Assembly (NCBI GenBank): GCA_902539745.1
Contig: CACBKA010000006.1
Coordinates: forward strand, 1-64,000
DNA length: 64,000 bases
Source of the DNA: an uncultured Pelagibacteraceae bacterium
GTDB lineage: Bacteria; Pseudomonadota; Alphaproteobacteria; Pelagibacterales; Pelagibacteraceae
Direction: 5' to 3'
The notes below the pieces were generated by a model. The model worked only from the letters and a program-made list of their open reading frames with translations, was not told the DNA's origin and made no database searches. A program made the translations under genes and the position numbers. Positions within the stretch are counted from its first letter, which is position 1; each line of letters opens with the position of its first letter. Below are positions 1 to 9,386 of this stretch, one piece after another.

Positions 1-1256
1 GATAACCAACTTGAAATAGTTGTGGCAATTGGAATTATTATAAAACCATATTCCTTAAAAAAAACTAGGCTTATGAACACATTTGTAACCATACTTAAAA
101 AAGAGATATAAAAAGGTGTTTTTGTATTGTCTCTTGCAAAATAAAAACTAGACAGAACTTTGATAAGTGCGAAAGCGGGTACACCTAAAGCAAAATACAT
201 TAATGCTAAAGATGTATTTTTAACATCATCTTGCGTGAAAGAACCATATCCAAAAAGGCTACTAACTATCTCTTTAGATGCAATAAACAAACCAAATGCT
301 GCAGGAAGTGATAGAGCAAGAGACAATTCCAAAGATTTATTTTGCAAAGTATTAATAGAATTTTTATTTTTTTCCTTAATTTTTTTTGAAAGATTAGGTA
401 ATACTACGGTCCCAACAGCTATACCGGCAATAGCTAAATTAATTTGATAAATTCTATCTGCATAATAAAGATATGATACTGCCCCTGTTTGAAAAGATGC
501 TATAATAGTTCCTACCAGAATGTTAATTTGCGTAATACCAGCAGAGAAAATACTTGGTAAAAGTTTTTGGAAGAAATTTTTAACATTTTTTTTAAATTCA
601 AAAGATATTTTTAAAGATGGAAAATAAAACTTTTTGGTAAAAAAAATTAGTATTATAAATTGAATAATTCCAGATAAAGTTACACCTACGGATAAACTTT
701 TAGCTATATTTAATTCCAAATTAAATGCCAATAATAAAGAAAAAATTAGAACTATATTTAAGACGATTGGTGCGGCAGCTGCTGCTGCAAATTTATTATT
801 TGTATTTAAGATTCCTGAAAGCATCGAGGATAAACTCACAAACAATAAAAAAGGGAAAGTTATTCTAGTAAATTCTACAGCTAAATTTAATTTTTCATTA
901 TCATCATAAAAACCAGGTGCTATAAGATAGACAGCCACTGGAGTAAAAATCTCTACTATAATTATGATAAATATTAAGATGTAGAGTAATAAATTAAAAA
1001 CTTCGTCAGCAAATCTTTTTCCATCTTTTTTATTTTTTATATTAGCTTTGGCATAACTTGGTATAAATGCAGCGTTAAATGTTCCCTCAGCAAACAATCT
1101 TCTAAATGTATTGGGCAATCTAAAAGCTACAAAAAAAGCATCAGCGTAGATGGTTGTTCCAAGAAAAATCGCAATCAGAATATCTCTTAAATATCCTAAA
1201 ATTCTGCTTATTAGAGTATAAAAACCAAATACAGACGTTGAAGATAGTAAATTCAT
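1..1256 (-). CDS. murJ: Lipid II flippase MurJ (MviN), 3' end beyond the window
   Basis: Inner-membrane flippase that moves lipid II to the periplasmic side for peptidoglycan synthesis. The reading frame opens at an ATG at 1256-1254 and I see no stop down to base 1, giving about 418 codons. The family is usually around 510 residues, so the C-terminal part is missing at the window edge. The N terminus reads MNLLSSTSVFGFYTLISRIL, followed by a YLRDILIA stretch, the DAFFVAFRLPNTFRRLFAEG signature and AFIPSYAKA, which are typical of MviN/MurJ. The rest is alternating hydrophobic segments. It is divergent from maeB. Identity is secure; only the C-terminal part is unseen. Confidence 0.93.
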   Translation of the reverse strand, partial: MNLLSSTSVFGFYTLISRILGYLRDILIAIFLGTTIYADAFFVAFRLPNTFRRLFAEGTFNAAFIPSYAKANIKNKKDGKRFADEVFNLLLYILIFIIIIVEIFTPVAVYLIAPGFYDDNEKLNLAVEFTRITFPFLLFVSLSSMLSGILNTNNKFAAAAAAPIVLNIVLIFSLLLAFNLELNIAKSLSVGVTLSGIIQFIILIFFTKKFYFPSLKISFEFKKNVKNFFQKLLPSIFSAGITQINILVGTIIASFQTGAVSYLYYADRIYQINLAIAGIAVGTVVLPNLSKKIKEKNKNSINTLQNKSLELSLALSLPAAFGLFIASKEIVSSLFGYGSFTQDDVKNTSLALMYFALGVPAFALIKVLSSFYFARDNTKTPFYISFLSMVTNVFISLVFFKEYGFIIIPIATTISSWL

Positions 1257-1313
1257 AATTAAGACAAAATTTTTAGTGATTTAATGTCATTTATATTACA
1301 TACTCAAAATTTA

Positions 1314-3608
1314 ATGACAAAAAAATCAAAAATTGATCACTACACAGACAAAGAAGCATTAGAGTTTCATAATAAAGGAAAGTCTGGCAAAATTGAGATT
1401 ATATCATCAAAATCTTTAACTACTAAAAGAGACCTATCTCTGGCTTATTCACCTGGTGTTGCTGTTCCAGTAATGGAAATTTCAAAAAATCCAGATGCCG
1501 CTTATGAATACACAAGTAAAGGAAATCTTGTAGCAGTAATAAGCAATGGTTCTGCAATTTTAGGTTTAGGAAATTTAGGTGCTCTAGCATCTAAACCTGT
1601 TATGGAAGGAAAAGCAGTTTTGTTTAAAAGATTTGCAGACATAGATGCAATTGATATTGAAATTGATAATAAAAATTCAGATGAGATCATTAAATGCATC
1701 CAAAATATTGGAAATAGTTTTGGTGGAATAAACTTAGAGGATATTGCTGCACCAGATTGTTTCATTATAGAAAGAAAATTAAGAAAAACTTTAGATATTC
1801 CAATATTTCACGATGATCAACACGGCACTGCAATAATTACTACTGCGGCTTTAATTAATGCACTAGATATATCAAAAAAAAAAGTTAGTAATGTAAGAAT
1901 TGTTGTAAATGGAGCAGGTGCTTCAGCAATAGCATGTGCAAATCTTTTCAAAAAAATTGGTATTAAAAAAGAAAATATTATCATGCTTGATAGAAAAGGA
2001 GTTATTTATAAGGGTAGAGATAATATTGACGAGTTTAAGTCTGCTTATGCTGTTAATACAAAACTACGAACGCTCTCAGAAGCTATAAACGGAGCGGATA
2101 TATTTTTGGGTTTATCAGCTAAAAATGTATTAACAAAAGAGATGGTAAAGTCTATGTCTAAAAATCCTATAATTTTTGCATGTGCTAATCCAGATCCAGA
2201 GATCAAACCTGAACTAGTTGATGAAGTAAGATCTGATGCAATTGTTGCGACTGGAAGATCTGATTATCCAAATCAAGTAAATAATTTAATTGGTTTTCCA
2301 TATATTTTTAGAGGAGCTCTTGATGTAAGAGCAAAAGAAATAAATGATGAAATGAAGATTGCTGCAGCAAAGGCAATTGCTACACTTGCAAGGGAAGAGG
2401 TTCCAGATGAGGTAGTAAATGCATATGGAGGAGAAAGACCTCACTACGGTAAAGATTATATTATTCCATCTACATTTGATCCCAGATTAATAAGCAGAAT
2501 TCCTTCTGCAGTAGCTGAGGCAGCAATTAAATCAGGCGTAGCAAGAAAAAAAATTCCTGATATAGAAATTTATAAAGATCAATTAACAAATAGACTTGAT
2601 CCATCAATGAGTATTATGCAGGGAATAAATGCTCAAATAAAAAAAAGACCCAAAACTGTTGTATTTGCTGAAGGCGAAGATCAAAGTATGCTTAAAGCTG
2701 CTATAGCCTATAAAAATAGTAAATTGGGTACTCCTATTGTAATTGGAAATGAAAGAAGGGTTAAAGAACAGTTAAAAGAAATTGGTTTAGATGAAAATTA
2801 TAAAATTAAAATTGTAAATTCTACAGATAAGGAGAAAAGAGAAATTTACTCGAAAAAACTTTATTCTAAGCTACAAAGAAAAGGGCTTTTAGAAAGAGAT
2901 GTAGATAGACTTATTCGAAACGATAGAATTATATGGGGAGCTTCAATGGTTGATTGTGGCGATGCAGATGCAATGGTGACAGGAAATATTAGACATTATG
3001 CAGCATCTATAGAAAGTCTTAATAAAGCAGTTGATCCAAGACCTGGTGAAATACTTTTTGGTCTAAACATGTTAATAACACCCAAAAAAACTATTTTTAT
3101 TGCTGATACACAAGTGAATGATTTTCCATCCGCAGATGAATTAGTAAAGATTTCTTTATCAAGTGTAAGGGTAGCAAAGTTATTTGGTTTTGAGCCAAAA
3201 GTAGCATTTTTATCTCATTCAACATTTGGAAAACCTTTATCCAGAAATACAAAACACGTGAGAGATGCGATAGAGCTTTTAAAAAGAAAGAAGGTGGATT
3301 TTGATTTTGATGGTGAAATGCAGCCTGATGTGGCTCTCAACCCCAAATATAAAGAAACTTATCCTTTTTCAAAAATAGTTGGTAATGCAAATATCTTAAT
3401 CATGCCAGCTCTTCACAGTGCTGCGATATCGACTAAATTAATGAAAACAATAGGTGGTGCAAAAATTATAGGTCCATTGCTAATTGGCTTAGGCTTACCT
3501 ATTGAAATTGCTCCATTAAGATCCTCATCAAATGATATACTAAATCTGGCTTCCGTGGCTGCATATTCTGCTGAAATTATTGATTATAAAAATAAAAAAA
3601 ATAATTAG
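1314..3608 (+). CDS. maeB: NADP-dependent malic enzyme with C-terminal phosphotransacetylase-like domain
   Basis: Cytoplasmic enzyme for oxidative decarboxylation of malate to pyruvate, linking the TCA cycle with pyruvate and acetyl-CoA. The N-terminal malic domain shows LAYSPGVAVP, GGINLEDIAAPDCF and HDDQHGTA. The NAD(P)-binding domain follows with a GAGASAIACA loop. From about residue 430 there is a PTA/PTB-like domain (VFAEGEDQSMLKAA), which in MaeB proteins is thought to be regulatory. An in-frame ATG exists 30 bases upstream (1284), but the protein beginning MTKKSKIDHYTDKEALEFH fits the family start better and leaves room for a promoter after murJ; this start choice is an inference. Its 3' end overlaps the convergent BON gene by 4 bases. 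Confidence 0.95.
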   Translation: MTKKSKIDHYTDKEALEFHNKGKSGKIEIISSKSLTTKRDLSLAYSPGVAVPVMEISKNPDAAYEYTSKGNLVAVISNGSAILGLGNLGALASKPVMEGKAVLFKRFADIDAIDIEIDNKNSDEIIKCIQNIGNSFGGINLEDIAAPDCFIIERKLRKTLDIPIFHDDQHGTAIITTAALINALDISKKKVSNVRIVVNGAGASAIACANLFKKIGIKKENIIMLDRKGVIYKGRDNIDEFKSAYAVNTKLRTLSEAINGADIFLGLSAKNVLTKEMVKSMSKNPIIFACANPDPEIKPELVDEVRSDAIVATGRSDYPNQVNNLIGFPYIFRGALDVRAKEINDEMKIAAAKAIATLAREEVPDEVVNAYGGERPHYGKDYIIPSTFDPRLISRIPSAVAEAAIKSGVARKKIPDIEIYKDQLTNRLDPSMSIMQGINAQIKKRPKTVVFAEGEDQSMLKAAIAYKNSKLGTPIVIGNERRVKEQLKEIGLDENYKIKIVNSTDKEKREIYSKKLYSKLQRKGLLERDVDRLIRNDRIIWGASMVDCGDADAMVTGNIRHYAASIESLNKAVDPRPGEILFGLNMLITPKKTIFIADTQVNDFPSADELVKISLSSVRVAKLFGFEPKVAFLSHSTFGKPLSRNTKHVRDAIELLKRKKVDFDFDGEMQPDVALNPKYKETYPFSKIVGNANILIMPALHSAAISTKLMKTIGGAKIIGPLLIGLGLPIEIAPLRSSSNDILNLASVAAYSAEIIDYKNKKNN

Positions 3609-4195
3609 TTTTTATTTCTACTTAATTCCTCGACCAAGTAAATACTAGGAATTACATCTTTAACTCCGTGTATTTGATCGGCTTCTGAAATAACTTTTTC
3701 CTTTTCTTTTTTTGTCATAGCTATTCCAAAAATATAGATTTTACCGTTTATTGTATCTATTGTGTAGTTTGTTGCTTTAGTCAATTTATTAAATATTAGT
3801 GCAGTTCTTAATTGAGATGTTATGAGAATATCCTTTGCAGTGCTTTTAAAATTACTATTTCCCTTAATTGTGACTGTACTTTGAACTGATCTTGCACCTT
3901 TAGTTTCCCATGCCATTTTTATGATTTTTAATTTTTCCTCTGGTTCATCAACTTTTCCGGATAAGTAAATATTTCCGTCTAATACCTTTGCGCTTATACT
4001 AATAATATATTTTTTATCAGTTAATGTTAATCTTCCAATTAAGTTTTTTTGCATTATCGAGTCATCAATTTGCATACCAACAGTTCTGGGGTCGTAAGCT
4101 ACACTTACGCCTGAACCAAAAATCCCAACAGAAGATGTACCAACACAAGAAAATATTAATAATGCTAAAAATAAAATAAAAAAAATATTTTTCAT
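3605..4195 (-). CDS. Dual BON-domain outer-membrane lipoprotein (DolP/YraP-like)
   Basis: Predicted lipoprotein of about 196 aa. The start at 4195 overlaps the rsmI stop (ATGA) and places a short hydrophobic signal before a lipobox ending in F-S-C-V-G; the frame extends 7 codons further upstream but that would lengthen the signal peptide. Two consecutive BON-type repeats follow, roughly residues 45-110 (KVLDGNIYLSGKVDEPEEK) and 115-185 (TIDTINGKIYIFGIAMTKKEKE). BON domains bind phospholipid at the envelope. In E. coli the dual-BON lipoprotein DolP (YraP) is encoded in the same cluster as rsmI and lpoA, and here this gene follows rsmI directly, which supports a DolP-like role. The gene symbol is withheld because orthology is inferred. 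Confidence 0.85.
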   Translation of the reverse strand: MKNIFFILFLALLIFSCVGTSSVGIFGSGVSVAYDPRTVGMQIDDSIMQKNLIGRLTLTDKKYIISISAKVLDGNIYLSGKVDEPEEKLKIIKMAWETKGARSVQSTVTIKGNSNFKSTAKDILITSQLRTALIFNKLTKATNYTIDTINGKIYIFGIAMTKKEKEKVISEADQIHGVKDVIPSIYLVEELSRNKN

Positions 4196-5031
4196 GTTTT
4201 TTTTAATTTTAAACAAATATCATAAATTTTTTTTTTAGATAAATTATTTTTTTGTGAAATTAAGTTAACCACATCTTTCACGCTATATTTTTTCAAATAT
4301 TGTTTAATTTCACTGCTTAATTGTTTTGTGTTGATAACTGATTTATCATCATAATTTTCACTTTTCCCAGAAATCACAACTGTAAGTTCGCCTTTTAATT
4401 TTCCCTTAAAACCTGGGAATTTATCTAAATCGTATCTATAAAAAGTTTCATGGATTTTCGTCATTTCCCTTCCGATAAAAACTTTTCTCTCATGCAGGTA
4501 TTTTTTGAAAAGTTTTATATAATAGTTTATTTTAATTGCAGGTATAAAAAATACTAAATTGAACTTATATTCTTTTAATTTTTTCAGTTCTTTTTCAATT
4601 GCTGTCTGTTTTTTTGATAAAAAACCATAAAAAATATATTGATCTTGAAACCCTGACACTGACATGGCTGTTGCTATAGCAGAAACCCCTGGGACTGGAA
4701 ATATTTTTACTTTATTTTTTACACATTCAGTTATTAAGACTAATCCTGGATCTGAAATTGTTGGCGTACCAGCATCTGAAATCATAGAAACCACTTGACC
4801 ACCTTTTATATCTTCAACAATTCTAGAGGCGATTTTTTTTTCATTAAATTTATAATTAGAAACTAATTGCTTATTAATTTTATAGTGATTAAGTAATTTG
4901 ATAGATCTTCTTGTATCTTCACAAAGAATTTTATCTGAATTTTTTAATACATTTAATGCTCTTAATGTTATATCCTCCAAGTTTCCTATTGGTGTTGAAA
5001 CAATATATAAACCTGATAAAAAATTGTTCAT
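4192..5031 (-). CDS. rsmI: 16S rRNA (cytidine(1402)-2'-O)-methyltransferase RsmI
   Basis: SAM-dependent methyltransferase that modifies C1402 of 16S rRNA in the decoding centre. At 279 aa it matches the family length. The N terminus GLYIVSTPIGNLEDITLRAL, the CEDTRRS motif, SDAGTPTISDPG and VPGVSAIATAMSVSG are the tetrapyrrole-methylase-fold signatures of RsmI. The start codon is only 5 bases from the start codon of the divergent LpoA-like gene. Downstream, its stop overlaps the BON lipoprotein start, so those two genes are probably translationally coupled. Assignment is secure. Confidence 0.96.
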   Translation of the reverse strand: MNNFLSGLYIVSTPIGNLEDITLRALNVLKNSDKILCEDTRRSIKLLNHYKINKQLVSNYKFNEKKIASRIVEDIKGGQVVSMISDAGTPTISDPGLVLITECVKNKVKIFPVPGVSAIATAMSVSGFQDQYIFYGFLSKKQTAIEKELKKLKEYKFNLVFFIPAIKINYYIKLFKKYLHERKVFIGREMTKIHETFYRYDLDKFPGFKGKLKGELTVVISGKSENYDDKSVINTKQLSSEIKQYLKKYSVKDVVNLISQKNNLSKKKIYDICLKLKKT

Positions 5032-5036
5032 AAAAT

Positions 5037-6200
5037 ATGAAAAAAACTTTAAGTATATTTTTATCTTATTTATTGATTACTTTTAATAGTTTTGTTTTTG
5101 CTATTGAGAACAATAATAAAGATACGCTTAAAATTGGAGTGCTAGCTCCCTTTTCTGGGGAACTAAAATTTATTGGTGAAACAATTCTATACTCCATAAA
5201 TTTAGCGTTACACGATATAAATGATAATTCTATAAAAATTTATCCAAAAGACTCTGGGTCAAAAAAAGAAAAAATATTAAGTGCCTGTAAAGATTTTCAG
5301 AGTGAAGGTATAAAAGTTATAATTGGTCCCGTTGACTCGAAGTTTGTAAACGACTTGAAGGAGTTTGATGATTTGGTTTTTCTATCATTATCGAACATGA
5401 ATTCGATTGTTGAAGAAAATGTTATCATGATGGGAATAAATTTGGAGTCTCAATTATTAGCTATTAAAAAATTTATCAAGAAACAAGAAAAGAAAAAAAC
5501 AGTTATTCTTTACCCCGATGATAAAAAATCAAAACATATCGGAAAAAAAATTAAACAAGTGGGTTTTAATAATTCTAGAATTTTTAAATACAGCAAAGAC
5601 TCTGAAGTTTTAACTGGACAGATCGAAAAGCTAACGAATTACAAACAAAGAAAAATAAATTTAGAATCGAGAATCAAAATACTTGAGAAATCTGATTTAC
5701 CAAAAGATGTTAGAGAACTTAATCAATTAAAACAAAAATATACACTTGGAAATATAAATTTTGACTCTGTAATTATAATTGATTTTGACGATGGATTAAA
5801 AAGTGTTTTAACATCTTTAGAATATACAGATGTAACAGAAAAAGATATTTTAATAATAACTGCAAATCAATGGTTTGACGATAGTATTTTAACAGAGACA
5901 TCAATTAAAAAATTTTATTTTCCATCAATCAATTTAAAAAATTATAAATCATTTAATAAAAAATTCTTTAGAACTTATGGATACTATCCGAATGAAATTT
6001 CGATTATATCCTACGATATTCTTGGTTTAATTTATTATCTATGGAAGAATGAAAATCCAATAAGATCGGTTAATGATTTTTATATTAAAAATGAGATAAA
6101 AGGAAAGATTGGAAATTTTAAAGTATTTGATAAAAAAGTTATTCAAACACTTGGAATTTATACATTAGAGGAAAATAAGTTTATCAAAAATAAACTTTAA
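5037..6200 (+). CDS. Periplasmic binding-fold protein, penicillin-binding protein activator (LpoA-like)
   Basis: 387 aa with a signal peptide (MKKTLSIFLSYLLITFNSF, cleavage probably after FVFA). The mature protein begins as a type-I periplasmic-binding fold: LKIGVLAPFSGELKFIGETI, then VIIGPVDSKFV, ending with an EISIISYDILGLIYY segment. Similar folds occur in amino-acid ABC-transporter receptors and in the C-terminal half of LpoA. No transporter genes are nearby, while rsmI is divergent next door and a BON lipoprotein follows it, matching the E. coli rsmI/lpoA/dolP neighbourhood; I therefore favour the PBP-activator role. Two differences from E. coli LpoA: no lipobox cysteine and no N-terminal TPR-like domain. 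Its 3' end overlaps rdgB by 17 bases. Confidence 0.75.
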   Translation: MKKTLSIFLSYLLITFNSFVFAIENNNKDTLKIGVLAPFSGELKFIGETILYSINLALHDINDNSIKIYPKDSGSKKEKILSACKDFQSEGIKVIIGPVDSKFVNDLKEFDDLVFLSLSNMNSIVEENVIMMGINLESQLLAIKKFIKKQEKKKTVILYPDDKKSKHIGKKIKQVGFNNSRIFKYSKDSEVLTGQIEKLTNYKQRKINLESRIKILEKSDLPKDVRELNQLKQKYTLGNINFDSVIIIDFDDGLKSVLTSLEYTDVTEKDILIITANQWFDDSILTETSIKKFYFPSINLKNYKSFNKKFFRTYGYYPNEISIISYDILGLIYYLWKNENPIRSVNDFYIKNEIKGKIGNFKVFDKKVIQTLGIYTLEENKFIKNKL

Positions 6201-6774
6201 TTTTATTATATAATTTTTTGTAGGCTATTTGTCTGTGATCAATTTTCAGTTTTTCTTTATAGTTCATTTCAGCAAATGTTTTTGTATATCCCTCTGGTAC
6301 AAAAATTGGATCATATCCAAATCCATTTTTTCCTCTTATATCGGTTAAGCTGCCTTTAATGACTCCCGTTTCAGTTATTTTTTTTCCATCGGGCCACTGA
6401 ATTGTTAAACTGCTTATAAATTGAGCTTTTGAGCCTTTATTAATTTTTTTAATTTTTTCTAAAATCCTTTTCATCGCATTTTCAAATCCACCTAAATCCT
6501 CTGCAAATCGAGATGAAAAAATTCCAGGCTCTCCGTTCAGAGCATCAACCTCAAGCCCAGAATCGTCAGATAAAGTTACTAAATTTGAATTTTTGCAAAA
6601 GAATTCAGCTTTTATCTCAGAATTTTCCTCGAAAGTTTTACCATTTTCGATTGGGCTTTTAATATCTAAATCTATTGGAGATATTTTTTTAACTTTTTTT
6701 GGTAATAAATCACTAATTTCAATAAATTTACCTTTATTATGTGTACCTACCAATATTTTATCAATTTTTTGCAT
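6184..6774 (-). CDS. rdgB: XTP/dITP diphosphatase (non-canonical purine NTP pyrophosphatase)
   Basis: House-cleaning enzyme that hydrolyses dITP, XTP and related deaminated purine nucleotides to the monophosphates. The 196-aa protein has the Ham1 family marks: the N-terminal ILVGTHNKGKF phosphate-binding segment, LSDDSGLEVDALNGEPGIFSS near the middle with the metal-binding acidic residues, and GFGYDPIFVPEGYTKTFAEM near the C terminus. It is divergent from grpE with 40 bases between start codons. In many Alphaproteobacteria rph or hrcA stands between these genes; neither is present here. Confidence 0.96.
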   Translation of the reverse strand: MQKIDKILVGTHNKGKFIEISDLLPKKVKKISPIDLDIKSPIENGKTFEENSEIKAEFFCKNSNLVTLSDDSGLEVDALNGEPGIFSSRFAEDLGGFENAMKRILEKIKKINKGSKAQFISSLTIQWPDGKKITETGVIKGSLTDIRGKNGFGYDPIFVPEGYTKTFAEMNYKEKLKIDHRQIAYKKLYNKIKVYF

Positions 6775-6814
6775 ATGATCTGGAAATAATATATTTCATC
6801 ACTATATACAATCT

Positions 6815-7390
6815 ATGACCGATTTAAATAAAGAAGATAAGATAGAGAAAAAAAATGATCCTGCAAAAAAAGATGAGAAAAAAGAATTATCTTTAGAAGA
6901 AAAGCTCAAAGATACAGAAGAAAAATTACTAAGGTCTTTAGCTGAAATAGATAATCAAAGAAAAAGATTTGAAAAAGATATTCAAGAAGCTTTAGATTTT
7001 GGGGGTTTTAATTTTGCTAAGGAAAATTTGGTTATACTTGATAATTTACAAAGAGCATATATTTCAATTAAAAATGACACTAGTTTAAAAAATAATAAAG
7101 ATCTAGATAAGTTTTTGGATAATATCAAAATTATCGAAAAAGATTTAATTTCAATTTTTAAAAAGAACAAAATCGAAAAAATTGACACAAAAAACAAAAA
7201 ATTTGATCCTAATTTTCACCAAGCAATGACTGAAATGGAAGATAACAAAGTCGAACCTGGGACTGTTGTGCAAGAAATGTTGCCGGGTTACATGTTTGGT
7301 AATAGGCTATTAAGGCCATCTTTAGTAGCTGTTTCTAAAAAAAAAGCTCAAAATGAGGAAAAAAAACCTGAAAATAGTGAAAAAAAATAA
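6815..7390 (+). CDS. grpE: Nucleotide exchange factor GrpE
   Basis: Cochaperone that releases ADP from DnaK. 191 aa with a lysine/glutamate-rich, probably disordered first 30 residues, then a coiled-coil region (EEKLLRSLAEIDNQRKRFEKD) and the C-terminal beta-domain signature FDPNFHQAMTEM ... VVQEMLPGYMFGNRLLRPS. It directly precedes dnaK with a 47-base gap containing a heat-shock-type promoter, so dnaK can be transcribed both with and without grpE. The last residues form a charged EKKPENSEKK tail. Confidence 0.96.
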   Translation: MTDLNKEDKIEKKNDPAKKDEKKELSLEEKLKDTEEKLLRSLAEIDNQRKRFEKDIQEALDFGGFNFAKENLVILDNLQRAYISIKNDTSLKNNKDLDKFLDNIKIIEKDLISIFKKNKIEKIDTKNKKFDPNFHQAMTEMEDNKVEPGTVVQEMLPGYMFGNRLLRPSLVAVSKKKAQNEEKKPENSEKK

Positions 7391-7400
7391 CAATTTTCAT

Positions 7401-7427
7401 CTTGTAGACTAGAAAAAAACACCCATA
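7401..7427 (+). promoter_or_regulatory. Candidate sigma-32 (RpoH) heat-shock promoter of dnaK
   Basis: The grpE-dnaK gap contains CTTGTA at 7401-7406 and CCCATAT at 7422-7428, separated by 15 bases. This matches the RpoH pattern CTTGAA-N13-17-CCCATNT except at one or two -35 positions. The expected start site falls around 7434, only a few bases before the ATG at 7438, so the mRNA would be almost leaderless; no Shine-Dalgarno sequence is seen. No CIRCE inverted repeat is present, so HrcA control is not indicated. Confidence 0.5.
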
Positions 7428-7437
7428 TATATTTATC

Positions 7438-9360
7438 ATGAGTAGAGTAATAGGAATAGATTTAGGTACGACAAATTCTTGCGTTTCAATAATGGACGGC
7501 AAGCAAGCTAAAGTGATTGAAAACGCTGAAGGACAAAGAACAACCCCATCAGTTGTAGCTTTTCTTGAAAAAGATGAAAAACTGGTTGGACAACCTGCTA
7601 AGAGACAAGCAGTAACAAATCCAAACGATACAATCTTCGCAGCTAAAAGATTAATTGGAAGAACCTTTGATGACAATTCTGTAAAAAAGGATGTTGAAAA
7701 AGTTCCATTTAAAATTGTTAAATCTGAAAAAAATGATGCTTGGATTGAAGCAAAGGGGAAAAAATATTCACCTTCACAAATATCAGCTTTTATACTTCAA
7801 AAAATGAAGGAGACTGCCGAAAAACATTTGGGGCAACCGGTAACAAAAGCGGTTATAACCGTTCCTGCATATTTTAATGATGCACAAAGACAAGCAACGA
7901 AAGATGCAGGTAAGATAGCTGGCTTGGAAGTTTTGAGAATTATAAATGAACCAACTGCTGCATCTTTAGCTTACGGATTAGATAAAAAAGGTGGAAAAAA
8001 AATTGCTGTTTATGATCTAGGAGGCGGTACCTTTGATGTGTCTATCTTAGAAATTGGTGATGGTGTATTTGAAGTAAAATCAACTAATGGTGATACATTT
8101 TTGGGTGGTGAAGATTTTGATGATACTATCGTGGATTATCTAGTTTCTGAATTTAAAAAAGATAATGGAATTGATTTAAAGGGAGACAAATTAGCATTAC
8201 AAAGATTAAAAGAAGCAGCTGAGAAAGCTAAAATAGAATTATCTTCTGCTACACAAACTGAAATTAATCTTCCTTTCATCACAGCTGATAAGACAGGTCC
8301 TAAGCACATAAATTTAAAATTTACTAGAGCTAAACTTGAGGCTCTTGTTGAGAACTTGGTAGAAAGAACTTTAGAGCCTTGCAAGACTGCATTAAAGGAC
8401 TCCGGTTTTTCTGCAGCTGAAATAGATGAAGTTGTTTTAGTTGGAGGTATGACTAGAATGCCTAAAATTGTTGAAACAGTTAAAAATTTTTTTGGGAAAG
8501 ATCCAAATAAAAGTGTCAACCCAGATGAGGTAGTTGCAATGGGCGCTGCAATCCAAGCAGGAGTATTACAAGGTGACGTAAAAGATGTACTGCTTTTAGA
8601 CGTTACTCCGCTATCATTAGGTATAGAAACTTTAGGTGGTGTTTCAACAAAACTAATAGATAAAAATACGACAATCCCAACCAAAAAAAGCCAGGTTTTC
8701 TCAACAGCCGAGGATAACCAACCTGCGGTATCTATAAGAGTCCTTCAAGGAGAAAGGGAGATGGCAGCAGATAATAAAATTCTTGGAAATTTTGAATTGG
8801 TAGGTATTGCACCAGCTCCAAGGGGAGTTCCGCAAATTGAGGTAACTTTTGACATAGATGCAAATGGTATTGTAAGCGTATCTGCAAAAGATAAAGGAAC
8901 GGGAAAAGAACAAAAAATTCAAATTCAAGCTTCAGGTGGTTTATCCGATGAAGAAATTAAAAATATGGTTAAAGATGCAGAAGCAAATAAAGAGTCAGAC
9001 AAAAAGAAGAGGGATTCGGTCGACTCAAGAAATCAGGCTGATACTATAATCCATTCGACTGAAAAAAATCTTAAGGAACATGGTAGTAAAATTTCAGATG
9101 CTGACAAAAAAGCTATCGAAACTGCCATATCAGATTTAAGAAATGCATTAAAAGGCACAGATACTGAAGAAGTTAAAAAGAAAACGCAGTCATTGATCCA
9201 GGCTTCAATGAAATTAGGTGAGGCAGTCTATAAAAGCCAACAAAAACCAGCTGATAAAACTGGTGGGGATAATGATGATAAAAAAGACAATAAAGAAAAA
9301 GAGAACGTCGTTGATGCAGAAGTTGTAGACTCAAAAGAAGATAAAGAAAAAAGAGCCTAA
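7438..9360 (+). CDS. dnaK: Molecular chaperone DnaK (Hsp70)
   Basis: ATP-dependent chaperone working with DnaJ and GrpE. 640 aa, the normal length. N-terminal ATPase domain with [15 protein letters not shown] at the start, [15 protein letters not shown] near residue 195 and [12 protein letters not shown] near 335; the hydrophobic linker [19 protein letters not shown] near 390 leads into the substrate-binding beta-domain, followed by the helical lid. The C terminus is a charged tail rich in D, E and K, usual for bacterial DnaK. It heads a + strand group running through dnaJ, dapB, nth and a PfkB kinase with small gaps. Confidence 0.99.
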   Translation: MSRVIGIDLGTTNSCVSIMDGKQAKVIENAEGQRTTPSVVAFLEKDEKLVGQPAKRQAVTNPNDTIFAAKRLIGRTFDDNSVKKDVEKVPFKIVKSEKNDAWIEAKGKKYSPSQISAFILQKMKETAEKHLGQPVTKAVITVPAYFNDAQRQATKDAGKIAGLEVLRIINEPTAASLAYGLDKKGGKKIAVYDLGGGTFDVSILEIGDGVFEVKSTNGDTFLGGEDFDDTIVDYLVSEFKKDNGIDLKGDKLALQRLKEAAEKAKIELSSATQTEINLPFITADKTGPKHINLKFTRAKLEALVENLVERTLEPCKTALKDSGFSAAEIDEVVLVGGMTRMPKIVETVKNFFGKDPNKSVNPDEVVAMGAAIQAGVLQGDVKDVLLLDVTPLSLGIETLGGVSTKLIDKNTTIPTKKSQVFSTAEDNQPAVSIRVLQGEREMAADNKILGNFELVGIAPAPRGVPQIEVTFDIDANGIVSVSAKDKGTGKEQKIQIQASGGLSDEEIKNMVKDAEANKESDKKKRDSVDSRNQADTIIHSTEKNLKEHGSKISDADKKAIETAISDLRNALKGTDTEEVKKKTQSLIQASMKLGEAVYKSQQKPADKTGGDNDDKKDNKEKENVVDAEVVDSKEDKEKRA

Positions 9361-9371
9361 GACTAATAAAC

Positions 9372-9386
9372 AGGAGAAATTTTCTC
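9372..9386 (+). promoter_or_regulatory. Strong SD of dnaJ in a small hairpin that could mask it
   Basis: A good Shine-Dalgarno sequence (AGGAG, 9372-9376) precedes the dnaJ ATG at 9387, unusual here because most genes in the window lack one. GAGAA (9374-9378) can pair with TTCTC (9382-9386) across a 3-base loop, forming a 5-bp stem that would hide part of the SD immediately before the start codon. Such SD/anti-SD hairpins can act as simple thermosensors; that function is only inferred here. Confidence 0.4.

Noticed and set aside
160-447. 95-codon + strand frame inside murJ
   Set aside because: murJ on the minus strand is unmistakable over the same bases.
3255-3260. CACGTG in maeB as a parS site
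   Set aside because: Flanks do not match the GTTTCACGTGAAAC palindrome.
6775-6814. RpoH promoter for grpE
   Set aside because: CTGGAA and TTCATC are present but only about 9 bases apart, outside the usable spacing.
7391-7437. CIRCE element before dnaK
   Set aside because: No TTAGCACTC-N9-GAGTGCTAA-like repeat; a CTTG/CCCAT pair fits RpoH instead.
8136-8684. 182-codon open frame antisense to dnaK
   Set aside because: Composition mirrors the dnaK coding strand, no recognisable domain, no start signals; shadow of the real gene.
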